A DNA stretch of 64,000 nt from Erigeron canadensis (taxonomy: Eukaryota > Streptophyta > Magnoliopsida > Asterales > Asteraceae): contig NC_057764.1 in the NCBI RefSeq assembly GCF_010389155.1, positions 36,464,275 to 36,528,274 on the forward strand, in the 5' to 3' direction. Below are positions 24,225 through 39,300 of the stretch, piece after piece. The position numbers and the translations under genes are program-made. How positions within the stretch are numbered: position 1 is the first letter of the stretch; every line of letters starts with the position of its first letter. Under the pieces are notes generated by a model that made no database searches, was not told the origin of the DNA, and saw nothing but the letters and a program-made list of their open reading frames with translations.

Positions 24225-24420
24225 CAGCGAAGGGCCAGACCACGGATATCCGGACTGGATACCGATGGCCTACCCGATCCCCTCCCCCTGCCCACCCCAC
24301 CTGATAAATTCAACTCACACGTCAAGAATATTGGCTAGTAACAATGCTTGAGATGGGATTCGAACATGTAACCCTTGTTACAACATCTGAGGTGTCCAAT
24401 CATTGCGCTAACAAGTGAAG
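24225..24420 (-). mobile_element. tRNA-derived SINE
   Basis: On the minus strand an A-box-like TTAGCGCAATGATTGG (24396-24411) is followed about 40 bp later by the B box GTTCGAATCCC (24355-24365). A roughly 130-bp GC-rich body then ends in CGCTGTTTTAAAAATAT. The spacing and boxes are those of a pol III promoter of tRNA type, but the sequence does not fold into a tRNA gene. No target-site duplication was confirmed. Confidence 0.55.
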
Positions 24421-24523
24421 GACGATATATGAAATTTTTTAATAAATGATTCTTTCAAGGAGTACTATTTTTTACATTGATAACAATAATATCATCCTAA
24501 TTCAAAAGTTATGCTGATAAAAC

Positions 24524-24619
24524 CTACTTTATGTGAGTTTTAAATTTGCAACCACCAGTTTTGTTTTTGTCAGCTGGATTTCTTCTGAAATCTACGGGTT
24601 CGTTCAATTGGATCGCCAT
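24524..24619 (-). pseudogene. orphan NPF (NRT1/PTR) 5' exon fragment
   Basis: The frame starts MAIQLNEPVDFRRNPADKNK and continues TGGC before similarity ends; it stops at 24524. It matches the N-terminal signature of NPF transporters, and the intact neighbour at 30649 has CKGNPADKSKTGGW. The conserved Trp after TGG reads Cys, and no downstream exon follows on this strand. Unlike the intact gene, no intron follows the ATG. I read it as a detached relic from the local NPF duplications. Confidence 0.65.
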
Positions 24620-25530
24620 TGATTTCAAGTATTCGAAATGGATATATATGGAACGAGAACAAAGATTTATAAATGTGATGGTGAAGATTGTGATTTGGGC
24701 TGTGCTGCTTCTTGGTGAATAGCTGGTGGTTTATATATCGTATAGATATGAGGCGTGATCAATAGAGTCAACACAGTCGCAAGATGAATCTATATGGATA
24801 ACTCAAAAGTACCTCTTCTTCGATCTTATTATAAATATGAAAATAGGCAGCTTAATTTGATGTTGTTTATAAAGTACGTGAAGTGAAATAGTACTACTCA
24901 ATATTATGTTGTTTATAATGATATCTTAATGATAGATTTCTGCGTTATATATATAGATAAGGTTTCAAATTAGAGCATGCTGTTTGAAATTATAGAGGTT
25001 TATACGTATGACCGATTTAATTCACTTGTTAATTAAGCTATAAGTTGTTAATTGTTTAAACTTATGTGTCGGTGAGAGTCTGTTATTACCATATGAAGAT
25101 AAAGCTAGAGGAGTGTGGAATTTAATTAGTTGCACTGAAATTAATTTCTTTAATACAATATAAGATGTGGATCACTATATATAAAAAGCTGGAATTATAT
25201 ATAGAGTAATAGAAATTTTGCCAAACGCATGTACGTTACTTCTGTTTTTAAAATTTTGAATAGACCTTTTTCCAAGTATTCACTTTGAGAGTTTGCCAAA
25301 CGCATGTACGTTACTTTTTTAATTTTTTTTTTAATAGATCTTTGATTTCTAATTAAGTATTTACTTTGAGACCATTAAAAAAGGTCGACTAATGAGTGGC
25401 CGGATCTAACTTGATGCTATAATCAATGTTTTAAATACCAAAATTTTAATCATATTATTTAGTATCGTTATTATCGGCTGGTATTACTGTAGGGTTAATT
25501 TTATATATAACCAATCATATATATATATAT

Positions 25531-25827
25531 ACGGAAAAGTTAAACTAGGGACATCTTTTAATAAGGATCATTAGGGACAAATCTTAATCATTCATTTTTC
25601 ACCATCCCCGACTACCACCACCACCATAATCTCCGACTACCAACATGATCATCCGGCGACGGCGACCACCGCCATTATGACTTACACACGTGTAAGTTAT
25701 ACAACCACCATCACCACCACCGACATCATCATCTTCGACCACCACCATGATCCTCTGGTTACGGCGACCACCGACACCACGACTTACACATGTGTAAGTT
25801 ACATGGTCCCTAATTTAAGATGTCCAT
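25531..25827. repeat. MITE-like element with internal GACCACCACC-rich duplication
   Basis: GGGACATCTTTTAATAAGG at the left mirrors CCTAATTTAAGATGTCC at the right, and (TA)n flanks both sides. Inside are two related blocks, each containing ACGGCGACCACCG and ending in a palindromic ACACGTGT or ACATGTGT within 'gacttacac..gtgtaagtt' (about 25634-25695 and 25730-25800). No transposase is present. Confidence 0.45.
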
Positions 25828-26266
25828 ATATATATATACACACACACACGAGAGATAGTGCCCGTACGTTGCGGCGGTGAAATGGTGGGGGTGACAGGTC
25901 TAGTCATTGAGTATGATAGCCAAATGCCTTTTTGTACAGACTCCGCCCCTGGATTTAAAATTCCGTCGAAAGTATATCGAATGACATCTCTAATGAAATA
26001 ACATGAAATTTTAAGAACACCCATACAATTTTTATAATTTATCGATATACGATTTTTGAGATAAAAGATTTTGAATGAATTAGAGAAATAAAATGATTTA
26101 TGGACGAGATAGAAAAAAATAAGTGCTTGAAATTTGATGAAATGAGTGGTTGAGATTTAAGGTTATTATAGGTATATTAGGTAGATATGTATAAATTAGT
26201 GAATAAAAAATAAGAGTATTTTGAGTAGTTCAAATCATTTTTTTTTTTTTAAAAAGGCAAAATGTT

Positions 26267-26302
<36 letters not shown>

Positions 26303-26305
<3 letters not shown>

Positions 26306-26466
26306 GAAGGGAATATGAGGCTGTTAAACACCCAAGTTGAGTGAAAAACCTCTCACATATCAAATTTTAAAACTTAAAAAACACGAGTAATGTACATCTA
26401 TTCAAAAGTATGCGAGGAGTTTTTCAGCCAAATTGGGTGCATAACAGTCTCATACTCACTTTTTCC
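26303..26466. mobile_element. short MITE with inverted ends in a TA tract
   Basis: Left GGGGAAGGGAATATGAGGCT and right (reversed) GGAAAAAGTGAGTATGAGAC align over about 33 bp, to AACACCCAA and GCACCCAA. The element is 164 bp long and sits between two (TA)n tracts, in keeping with a Stowaway/mariner-type MITE. Confidence 0.6.
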
Positions 26467-27099
26467 ATATATATATATATATGAAAATGCTACAAAACTT
26501 ATTACAATATATGAAAATGGTCAAAATATAATTACAATTTACTCAAAAATAATACCTTTTTAGGTATTTCATAACAAAATATAACTTTTAAATGTCACAA
26601 ACAACAAAAAACAACATTAAAGTATTATAAAAATAATTTTAAAAATAAAAAAAAACCATTTTAAAATACTGGAAAATCTCCACGGCAATGAATAACGAAA
26701 ATATCAGACGAAATACCAGGCTATTGTACCGGAAGACCGACCGATACCCGGTATTACTGGTATTTAAAATAGAGGCTATAATTTGACAATTTAAATACTC
26801 ATATATATCTTTTTGTTTGTTTGAGTGTGAAATGTGAAGTAATATGACTTCTACACAATACTCACGAAGTGATCAATTTGCTGTTGAGTGACGAAATAGG
26901 TAATAATAACTTTTCAAGGCTTAGATTGGTGCACGTAATCAACTAATTTGATACCTTTGTCGGTGGTGCTCTCTGCTTTTAATTCCTGACCCTGTCATAT
27001 TGCTTTGAATTAACAAGATTTCTTAAAATTTAATTTGCTCTAAAACCGACCATTACTAATTGTGTAAATTAGAGTTCCCAACGGATGAATATATTGTCA

Positions 27100-27363
27100 T
27101 CATCTATACTCCCTAATAAAAATTATATAAGGTATTGAAAAATTTACATGTTTGAGACATGCAATTTTATCCTTTACTTTAAAACAAACTATATATTCTT
27201 ATTATCTCTTTCTTTCTCCAAAACAACACACAAAATATTCTTTCTTTCTATATACCAAAACAATAAACAACCCCTTTATTTTCGTGAATAACCACCGCCG
27301 TCGTCCATCATCAGCCACCGTCGTCCATAATATCCGTCGCAACGCGCGGGTACTATGCTCGTC
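27100..27363 (+). mobile_element. possible small Helitron-like or 'CGCAACGCGCGGG'-ended element
   Basis: It ends with the GC-rich hairpin-like CGTCGCAACGCGCGGGTACT followed by ATGCTCGTC, preceded by CACCGCCGTCGTCCATCATC-type repeats. The 5' limit is not defined; 27100 is a guess from the change in composition. Confidence 0.3.
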
Positions 27364-27669
27364 AATATAAAAAAAACTAAAAGGGTACTCACATAATGCA
27401 GTGTAAATATTTTAGAAGATAAGTGGCTGTATGTGTTATTTGTTCATCAAAAGTAAGATGGTTATTTCACGTTTTTTTTTTTTTTTTTAAACTTTTCAAA
27501 CAAAGGTGTATAAACATTTTATAGTAGTATAGAAGTATCGATAATATTTTTATCAAAAAAAAAAACTATTAAAACAAATTAGGACGTGACACCTAAACTT
27601 AAGTCTGAAACAACCTTCATTTCATTTGTCCCTATATATATATAGTTTACACCAATTACACAAAACACA

Positions 27670-28385
27670 TTCGAGTCCTTTTCTACATATACATTGTTAA
27701 CAGTTTGGGTCTCAATCTCTTTCACTACCATTACCAATTCATGTTGTGACTTGTACTCGTGTCTTGTTGAATATCAGAAATAAAGATCGACTCCCATAAT
27801 CGCTAGGATGCATCCGGTAAAAGCTTGATTTACATGATCCAAATTACTAGTATACTCAGTTGTTAACCAGCTCTCATGAGTTGCTACGTTCGTAATCCAC
27901 ACCAACAAATTACTCACAAAATACCCCATACTTAGGTCCTAGGCAATGTACATAGTCCCTTGCTCGTGGATTTCATCCTTTCGGGGGCTTCTGTGATGAA
28001 AATCTCGAGCTGTCCCATATATCCAAAAGCTTCACTGGCTCCAAAAAATAGAATCGAGGAGCTCGTTCATTGAGTAATGTAAAAACAAGAATGGTTACAA
28101 AACAGCATCACTAGCCCGGCAATCACACACCCGGCGGATATCCCATAACCCCAATCCCCATCCTCTACCCAGTTTATCTTGAATAAGAAACAACCCAACC
28201 AATCCAAAAAGAGAGCGGAGGCTAACACAAAAGTAAAACCTATTAAAGAACTACACCATGGCTTTCTTCTCCGTTGGGATTGACTTGTCAAACTGGTCAT
28301 ACCAGAATCCTGATACATTTGATTTTATCCCCCCACCACCAACTGCAGCGGTGTCAAGTGCTACATAGAACATAGCTACAAAGCT
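27670..28385 (-). pseudogene. NPF6.4-like pseudogene, minus copy
   Basis: Reading down from 28385, the frame holds GGGGIKSNVSGFWYDQFDK, homologous to GAGGIKSNVSGFGSDQFDKS of the intact NPF at 30649-33766. It is followed by a shifted frame (WGYGISAG, 28067-28200) and then directly by C-terminal exon sequence (GQLEIFITEAPERMKS at 28015 downward, later NLLVWITNVATHESWL). Frameshifts and stops separate these blocks (for example LPRT-stop near 27935), and the transport domain between them is missing. The C-terminal block is an inverted copy of 29424-29773. Confidence 0.75.
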
Positions 28386-28499
28386 ATGATCTACTTCTTT
28401 AACAGGTTTTACTTCTACGTACGTTAGCCTTGGTTCTTCTTTTTTTTTTTTTTTGCTGTAAAAGGAAAACACTGGAAAAGTATTGGTGCATATATATAC

Positions 28500-29773
28500 A
28501 TAATAGATAGGGTGGTGCTTTTGGTTCGGAAGTTCAGAAATCTTTCTTACCCAGATCATCCTAGCTTCTTGTATTGCAATAACTCATCAAAAGTCCAGCA
28601 TATACAGAAACTACGGTAGCTATGGCAGCAAAGTATTATGTATAAATATATTTTTTTAAACATGGTAAACTTTTGCACAGGTAGAATTGGATCACCTTGT
28701 GTCCATTTTTATTTTGATTTGTTCTAGCAATATATACATTTGCAAAATATGATTAGAATATCAAAAATGTACGTGTTATTTCAGTAACCAGCACATGTAT
28801 ATAAAAATGCAATCAAAAGCCCATTTGACATGTTTTTTTTTGTTTTACCTTGTTTTAAACATTTGATTTGCAAACTGGCCCATTCATAATCAAACGGGTC
28901 AAATTGCTACCTCTATCATCCTGGTACTGATCATTTAGTACCTCCAGGTGCCTAAATAAGCTTGCAATTAATAGGGGATGGTTGCGGCACCACAAATAAA
29001 GTAAGAACCGTCGCTAGACAGTTTGAACTTTGAAGTGTAAATGAAGTTTACAAAGTCAAAATGGTAACCAAACTCAACCGGATATGGTCAACGTGACAAC
29101 GTGAACCGGACAGTTTACTCTCAATTGAGTACGTTCACCATTCAGCTAGTGATAATCATGAACAGCACTCTTGGAAGGTTTAAAGTACTTGCAGGCTCGT
29201 TTTCATTCATGCTTTTCGTATGATCATATCCATTCTCTTATTCACATCTCTCAAATAAACCCGTAATTGTTCCTGTAACAAAAAGATCACCCCTATTCCA
29301 AAAGGACTCAAAAGTTTCAGATAAGGCTGGAATGGGTCGGGACCACGGTACCAATATGATCGGTTTTTGGTTAGTGTTGCCCAGTTCTTTCTTGCTGGCA
29401 CCGGTGAAGCTTTTGCATACGTCGGACAGCTCGAGATTTTCATCACAGAAACCCCCGAGAAGATAAATCCACGAGCACGGAACTATATATATATTGCCTA
29501 GGACCTAAGTATGGGGTATTTTGTGAGTAATTTGTTGGTGTGGATTACAAACGTAGCAACTCGGGAGAGCTGGTTAACAACTATACTAGTAATTTGGATA
29601 ATGTAAATCAAGCTTTTACCGGATGCATCCTAGCGATTATGGGAGTCGATCTTTATTTGTGATATTAGCAGCAAGACACGAGTACAAGTCACAACATGAA
29701 TTGGTAATGGTTGTGATAGAAATTGAGACCCAAATCGTTGACATTGTATATGTAGAAAACGAATCAATTCAAA
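28500..29773 (+). pseudogene. NPF6.4-like pseudogene, plus copy
   Basis: Blocks on the plus strand follow the order of the intact gene. 28550-28615 resembles the end of its exon 4 (around 32228-32289). 29190-29290 resembles exon 5 from 33121 (GCAGGCTC, then the TTCAT..TATTCACATCT pattern). 29380-29480 reads FFLAGTGEAFAYVGQLEIFI. 29490-29650 matches the last helices. Frameshifts, stops and deletions break the frame. Its 3' block from 29424 is about 93% identical, by eye, to the inverted block at 27670-28015, including the defective segment ATTGCCTAGGACCTAAGT. Confidence 0.75.
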
Positions 29774-30576
29774 TGTCCTTTTCGTTATCATAAAAGTATT
29801 TGATCAAAATTTAAAGAAAATCACATTTAAATTGATTATACACCATATATGTGTACACAAAATGACACGCCTTCTTCTTGAAGTAAATTGTAGCAGGTTT
29901 GAGTTTATACCTTGTGGTTTACGAGTATTTATATTTACGAGTATTTATATTTATATATGTATGCATGTATGTGTTTATGTATAATAATAATAATATTATG
30001 ACATATTTAAATGGTAAGAACAAATTCATTTTCTATTAGTGTCACTGATTATCAATATCAACTACCTAAACCTCTATCATCAAATGACCTGTGCCCAGTC
30101 GTGTGACATGTTAACCCCCTTTCACTTCTCTAAACATAATCTCGTTAATTCTCGACTAGAGGTTGCAAAGACAAAAATACCAGTCTTAGAATTGGCGCCT
30201 CGTGTATGAACTTATCAAAGATAAAAGCAACAATGTCATGTCAATAAAAATACAACTCTAGATCAAAGCAAGAATATTGTCATGTCTCATGTCAGTAAGT
30301 TCAATAAACATATATATTTGATGTATAAGGTAAGATGATATTAACATTCCTAGATTGGGTGCCAAATGTCATTAGATTTGGGCAAAGGCTTTTCTAATCC
30401 AAGTGTATGTAGTGTTTACCATAGAAAAGTTTTCTTTGGTAATCAATAATTTTAGTTTTCCTTAATTTCAGTATAACCTCCTTTATAGAACAGCTTTAGC
30501 AATGAAACAAAACACATTTTCATGCTTTCTGCCAACCACACCTTACACTTCTCATGTCATCAATGAACAAACATCT
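29774..30576. other. intergenic, 5' flank of the NPF6.4-like gene
   Basis: AT-rich, with short TATT/TATG microsatellite runs around 29935-30000. No gene is seen. Confidence 0.5.
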
Positions 30577-30583
30577 TATATAA
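30577..30583 (+). promoter_or_regulatory. probable TATA box of the NPF6.4-like gene
   Basis: TATATAA lies 66 bp upstream of the chosen ATG (30649), which leaves room for a short leader. Position and sequence only; no transcript data. Confidence 0.45.
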
Positions 30584-30648
30584 TCTACTTCCACATAACC
30601 TCATATTTAACATACCATCACACAAAAACAAGTACAGATTTTTAAAAA

Positions 30649-33766
<3,118 letters not shown>

Positions 33767-34456
33767 TACACATATTTTGGTGCTACATAAATAATGCTAT
33801 ACACATAGCTTAACTTTGAAATATATATGTAGTATATATTCCTATCACAGGAGTACTACAATAACAATGTCTCAAACTTGCGCAAAATAGATAAACTCAA
33901 ATGGACTTTTAAAAGTATGGGAAATCAGGAAAATTTAATCCTGAAGTACACGAGAAAAAGATAGAAAAAGATGGCCAGTCAGGAGTCACTATATGCAGAT
34001 GTTGCAAAGCACTATTCTGCTTCAGTACATGGTACAATTATTTCATCCCATAAGATTTGTATGTAAGCCTACTGTATATTTAAGCAGTGGTTGTTGAGAA
34101 CTTCATCCATGAAAAACTATATATAAACTTTTGCGTGAACACTCTAAAGCCCAAAACACCTTTGATACTTAAAATAATAGCTAACAATTAGTATAGCCAC
34201 AATATTAACAACCAGACAGCATTTAGAAATCATTAAGCATCAGAATTTTTTATTTCGCACAAATAAGAAAATTAAAGATGGCATGCATATCTTAAGGTTG
34301 TGGTTCACACTCACATGAAAACTGATGAGAGGAAAAATAAGGACATAAATAATTCTAAAGTACAAAAGACCCATTTATAAATTTATACAAAATGTTAATA
34401 ATGATTACCGTTTGGGAAAGCATCCAACGTCCAACTCAACTCATGTACTTGCTGAA
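33767..34456. other. intergenic between two convergent genes
   Basis: This holds the 3' untranslated regions of the NPF gene (plus) and the uL30m gene (minus). No further gene is seen. Confidence 0.5.
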
Positions 34457-34869
34457 TTATATAGAAGCTTGAGTAGTATCACTTTTATGATGCGTAAGAT
34501 GGGTGACAACCAAAGGTGGACGGAGCGCACTTTGGTTTGCCTGCTTTTCTTTCCGGGCCTTAAACATCTCCTCAGTCTCGACCACAACTAACCTCTTAAC
34601 CTATATCAAGCACTACATTTTTTAATCCACAACATAAGATACAATATCACAATGCAACTGGAGTCTTCGTAAAATACCTGTTGAAGCATGCCTCTGACAG
34701 TAGGAGTGTTCCATCGCATGACTGTTCGATTACATTTTCCAAGACGCAATGCTTCTAACGTCCGCCTGTGAAGTTTTCTTGTCCCTGGAATGCCCCTCAC
34801 TAGCGTAATGTATAGGTTGGGACTCCATGCTATTGGAGCACATGCTTTGTAAGCCTTGTAAGCATTCAT
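34457..34869 (-). CDS. large-subunit ribosomal protein L30, mitochondrial type (uL30m)
   Basis: Component of the organellar large ribosomal subunit, probably mitochondrial. Two coding exons, 34678-34869 and 34457-34600, join in phase 0 to 111 residues. The start MNAYKAYKACAPIAWSPNLY, then ITLVRGIPGTRKLHRRTLEA and LRLGKCNRTVMRWNTPTVRG, is the bacterial-type L30 fold as found in plant mitochondrial L30. The end MLQQ|VKRLVVVETEEMFKARKE is the conserved C-terminal strand and helix, and the protein ends in TQASI. The ATG at 34869 follows a possible acceptor (GGTGTAG|GAATTAAG), which suggests an intron in the 5' leader, with the upstream leader exon near 35930-36000. No separate presequence is visible, as is usual for this small protein. 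Confidence 0.9.
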
Positions 34870-36358
34870 CTTACTTAATTCCTACACCAAATATATACAT
34901 CATGAGAACATTTTATTAACAAGCAATCATTAAATATATGTTATCTGTTTAATTTATTTGGTTATGTAGTTAAAAATTCTCTTTTTCTTAAAGTTACCAT
35001 AAGTGCAGCATATTAGCAAATGCAGAAGGTAAGACCACACAAGTGACATGACCATCGCTATTTTACGATCTTAAATATTTGAAACACCAAATATTACCAT
35101 AACCCCAACTCCCCAAGTAGAAAACCATTTTCCAAATGAAAAAACAAAGGTTAGCTACGTAACTGATTGACAACGATATCAATTGAGAGCAATATATCAG
35201 AAAGATTTTTCGTCTAGAAATAATGCTAATAGATGATAACTTTTTTCGTCTACAAAGACTAACATATAGTATAAGATTTTTTTTTAATACATGGTGAAAC
35301 CTTTTCATGTCATAAGCCTATTTTTTGATCCTGCATTGTGCCTAGGGGTGTTCACGGTCCAAGAACCGGACCGGACCAACCCGGGACCGGACCGAAAACC
35401 GATTATAGGAAAATATAGGACCGAGAACTGGACCAACTAACTCGGTTCGGTTCATGCTCGGGTCGTGCTCGGTCCTTGGGTTTAAAGTGTTGGACCGAGA
35501 CCAAGTAACAATGAGTATAAAATTCGTAAGTAACATCAAATTATTTATATACTTTATGTCTTCTTCATATAAGATCATTATATGAGTTTTTTAATCAAAT
35601 AACTGGACTTTTATATACTAAACTTTAACAAGTATTAAGTAACTACTTCTAAGATTTGTGCCTCCAAGTATTCTTTCGATTCTTGATATCAATATACTCT
35701 TAATTAATTAAGGGATTATAACAAATCAAGGTGGCATTTCGACAAACAGTTTGTGGGCATATCACATGTGAAACCAAAAAGATAGAAATCAGACTATCAG
35801 AAAATAATAGGTAAACATTAACAAAATAACAGTTTAGTTAAATTGATACAAGAAGATTACAGGCCTGATTAACGCTACATTTGTACATAAAGAAAATAAC
35901 AAATATCAAAAGAAGTGAAGTAATGAAAGAGGGGGGCACCTGAGACCTGAGAAGCAGAACGGTGAAAAATGAAAATGATGCATCTCTGATGAACTAATCT
36001 ATTGGGTCAAAATGGCCCAATTGTTAGATAACTTGGGCTAGTTGAGCCTTTTAAAAAACTTGGGCTAATTGAGTTAATACTTAATAGTCGCGCATTATTC
36101 GAAGTAATTTAAGATGTTTGGTTTTCTTTTTCTTTTTTTTCTTGGTATTATAAATTACTAGAGTTTTTAATTTTATTACAAACTCATTCGGTTTAAACTT
36201 TGTCTTTAAACTTGAGATTATTTTTTCTCACATCAAGACTTCAATCCAATATCTCAAATTTGGCTTTGCTTAAACGTGTACCATGTTCGTACACACAAAT
36301 TTCTAACCAAATGTTCTACAAAAATCCCAGTTTTTAATTCATTAAAAGTTAAACAACA
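34870..36358. other. region between divergent uL30m and oxidoreductase genes
   Basis: This probably holds the leader intron and promoter of uL30m (minus) and the promoter of the oxidoreductase gene (plus). At 35341-35500 lies an element fragment beginning TAGGGGTGTTCACGG and rich in CCGGACCGG/GGTTCGGTTC, like one end of a hAT-type MITE. A matching opposite end was not found. Confidence 0.5.
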
Positions 36359-39300
36359 ATGGTTATGATTCAGTTTCAACTTCAAACACAACACCCATTA
36401 AAATTCAATGGCTTTTCTCAACACCCTTTTGGTTACAATGTTCAAAGACAAAAAAAGAAGCTAACTTTGCAGCCAAAAGCCATGTCTTCAAGAACTCAGG
36501 TAAACATTTCTTGGTTTTTGATATATGCACACAAGGTGTTTGATTTTAGCTCTAGCTGAATAAAGTTTGTTGCTTTTTGTGTTTTTGGGATTATATAGAG
36601 GATAATGGAGAGCATTTCAGTTGGTGGGGAAGTTGGGGGTGCAGGTGGGGCATATTCTTATGATGCTTTGAAAAGATTGGATAATGTTTGGTCTAGTATT
36701 TGCTCTAATCAATCAGGTTAGTTTTGAGTATCATTATTTGAAATAGTAAGGGGTGACAATTTTTGACATGACACTAAGCTAAAGGGTCTGGGTGACTAGG
36801 TTGTGGTTAAATGGGATTGGTCATAAACGCATGTTTGATAATTCGGTCGGGTTTGGGTTGGTTTTACTAACCGTTTACCGCCTGCAACAATCTAACAGTT
36901 TTATGATTTCTTACTATTATCTCCTAATATAGTAATATGTAACGTCTATCTTCGAAGTATTTTATGGTTGTTAAGTTGTATATAGTTATATACATATGCC
37001 CTAATATATATCTTGTGCATTCAAAATATTGAGCGGTTATAGTTTTTGTTGTGTACCTTACTACCTTTTGAGAGGTCATAAATGGGTTGACAACAAACGG
37101 GGTTGGGTTTGGGTTCAACTTATTATATGATTAGATATATGGGTTAAGTATGAGATGAGATATATGATGCCGTTAATGCACAAACTTGCAACCCAATTAA
37201 CCCTTACACGACAATATTGCCACCCCTATTACATATTTTTATACAATTGTAGCTACATAAGGTTGTGATTATTTGAATTGCAGTTGTTCAAGAACCCAAA
37301 CAAGTTGTCTATAATATGCCTGGTTTGTTTACCGAATCTGATATCGCAGAGAAAGATGTGGATAAGTTTGATGTGTTGGTTTGTGGGGGTACTCTAGGGA
37401 TATTCCTTGCTACCGCGTTAAGTTTGAAAGGTCTTCGAGTAGGAGTTGTGGAAAGAAATTTACTAAAAGGGGTATATACATTATGGTGTGCAATTATCTA
37501 TATGGTCACATGTGATCAAGACTATGTCAATCAATCTTTTTACATTGGGTTCACTTGATACCAGAGGGAACAAGAGTGGAATATATCAAGGAAAGAGCTT
37601 TTGGAACTTGTCGAAATTGGCATTTTAACAGAAGATGAGATTGAGCAGGCTACAACTTCAGTATTTAATCCAGTTACGAAATCCATATTTTAGTTAACCT
37701 TCAACAAAAATTTCAATATTGATTGGTTTATACTTTATATTACTTAACTCAAAGGGTCCATGATTTCTAATTTTCAGAACAGATGTGGGTTTGAGACGAA
37801 AGGAGAGATTTGGGTTTTAAACATCCTTAACCTTGGCGTTTCGTAAGTTCTCCTATCCGGTATTTTGTTTTGTTTTTGTAAGATTGTTGGTGTTGTCATA
37901 TGATGAATTGATGGTTTGTTATCACTTGCAGTCCTGCAAAACTTGTAGATATCATGAAGGAGCGATTCACTTCACTTGGTGGAGTAGTCTTTGAGGGTTG
38001 CAGCGTGTCTAGCATAAACGTTTATCAGGATACAGCAGTAAGATTTCTAATGCCAATGGCAGTATAGTTTTGTTAAATGATTCCAAAAGAACAAAACGCA
38101 CACTTATAAAAGATCAACTCTGAAGGTATTGCAACTAATGGAGAGGAAGATTTTGTCAGCTAGTCTCATAATCGATGCAATGGGGAATTTTTCGCCTGTG
38201 CTAAAACAGGTGATGACATAAAGAGATTATCGGTTACTGCCAAACATACAATATAGTACTGATTTGGCTGATATGCCACAGATTAGAGGAGGCAGGAAGC
38301 CTGATGGCGTTTGCCTGGTTGTTGGTTCTTGTTGTCGAGGTTTCAAGGAAAATTCTAATAGTGATGTGATATTTAGTAGTGCTGAGGCGAAAAAGGTTGG
38401 AAACTCAGAAGCACAATACTTTTGGGAGGTAACTATGATTGTCTTGTTTGAAAATGTCATTAATGTAGAATGTTTTTAATTATAGATGACAAATGGGTGG
38501 TTTGGATAACATGTCTGCAGGGTCAAAGGGTGTAATTTTGAGACTTGTTAACATTGTCCAGCTCGCATTGTGTGAGCTTGAAAACTCATTTTCTATACTT
38601 TCAAGTTATTTATGACGATTTATGCATAAAAAATGCACTATGAATGACCGTCGGCCAATTTGACCCACTCCATTTAAAGCTAGCCTCTTTGATTTAACTC
38701 GCTGGAGATACACTATATACCGACTCTACTTTTAATATCTGCAAAACGAACTTTTTGGTAAACCAATAGGCATTTCCTGCTGGTTCGGGGCCATTGGATC
38801 GAACTACGTACATGTTCACTTATGTTGAGCCACAACCTAGCAGCCCAAAACTGGAAGAGTTGCTAGAAGATTATTGGGATCTGATGCCAAAATATCAGGT
38901 TATGTATTCGAGCTTTCTCTATAGTCCTTGCAAGAAATATTAACATCGCCAGGCATGTTTTACAGATAATTTACTAGACATATGATGCTATTATATGCTG
39001 ATTTAAGATTATGAACTTCAAACAGGGAGTTTCATTGGGTGAGTTAGAGATTCTGAGAGTTATATATGGTATTTTCCCGACCTATCGTGACAGGTAAAAT
39101 TGTATACCCATCGTATATGCACATAATGTTTCCATGATTTAAACCCTTGCTCCTTTGCAAGGAATGATCAATGCTTGATCAACAGTATCCCAACTTATGG
39201 TTGGTTTAGATTTTTCTATTCATCTTTATTGGCATTAAGACATATAAGTCAATCTGAAAAAATGACCAAGTCATTTATCTTCATCGTGGAGAGTTTAATT

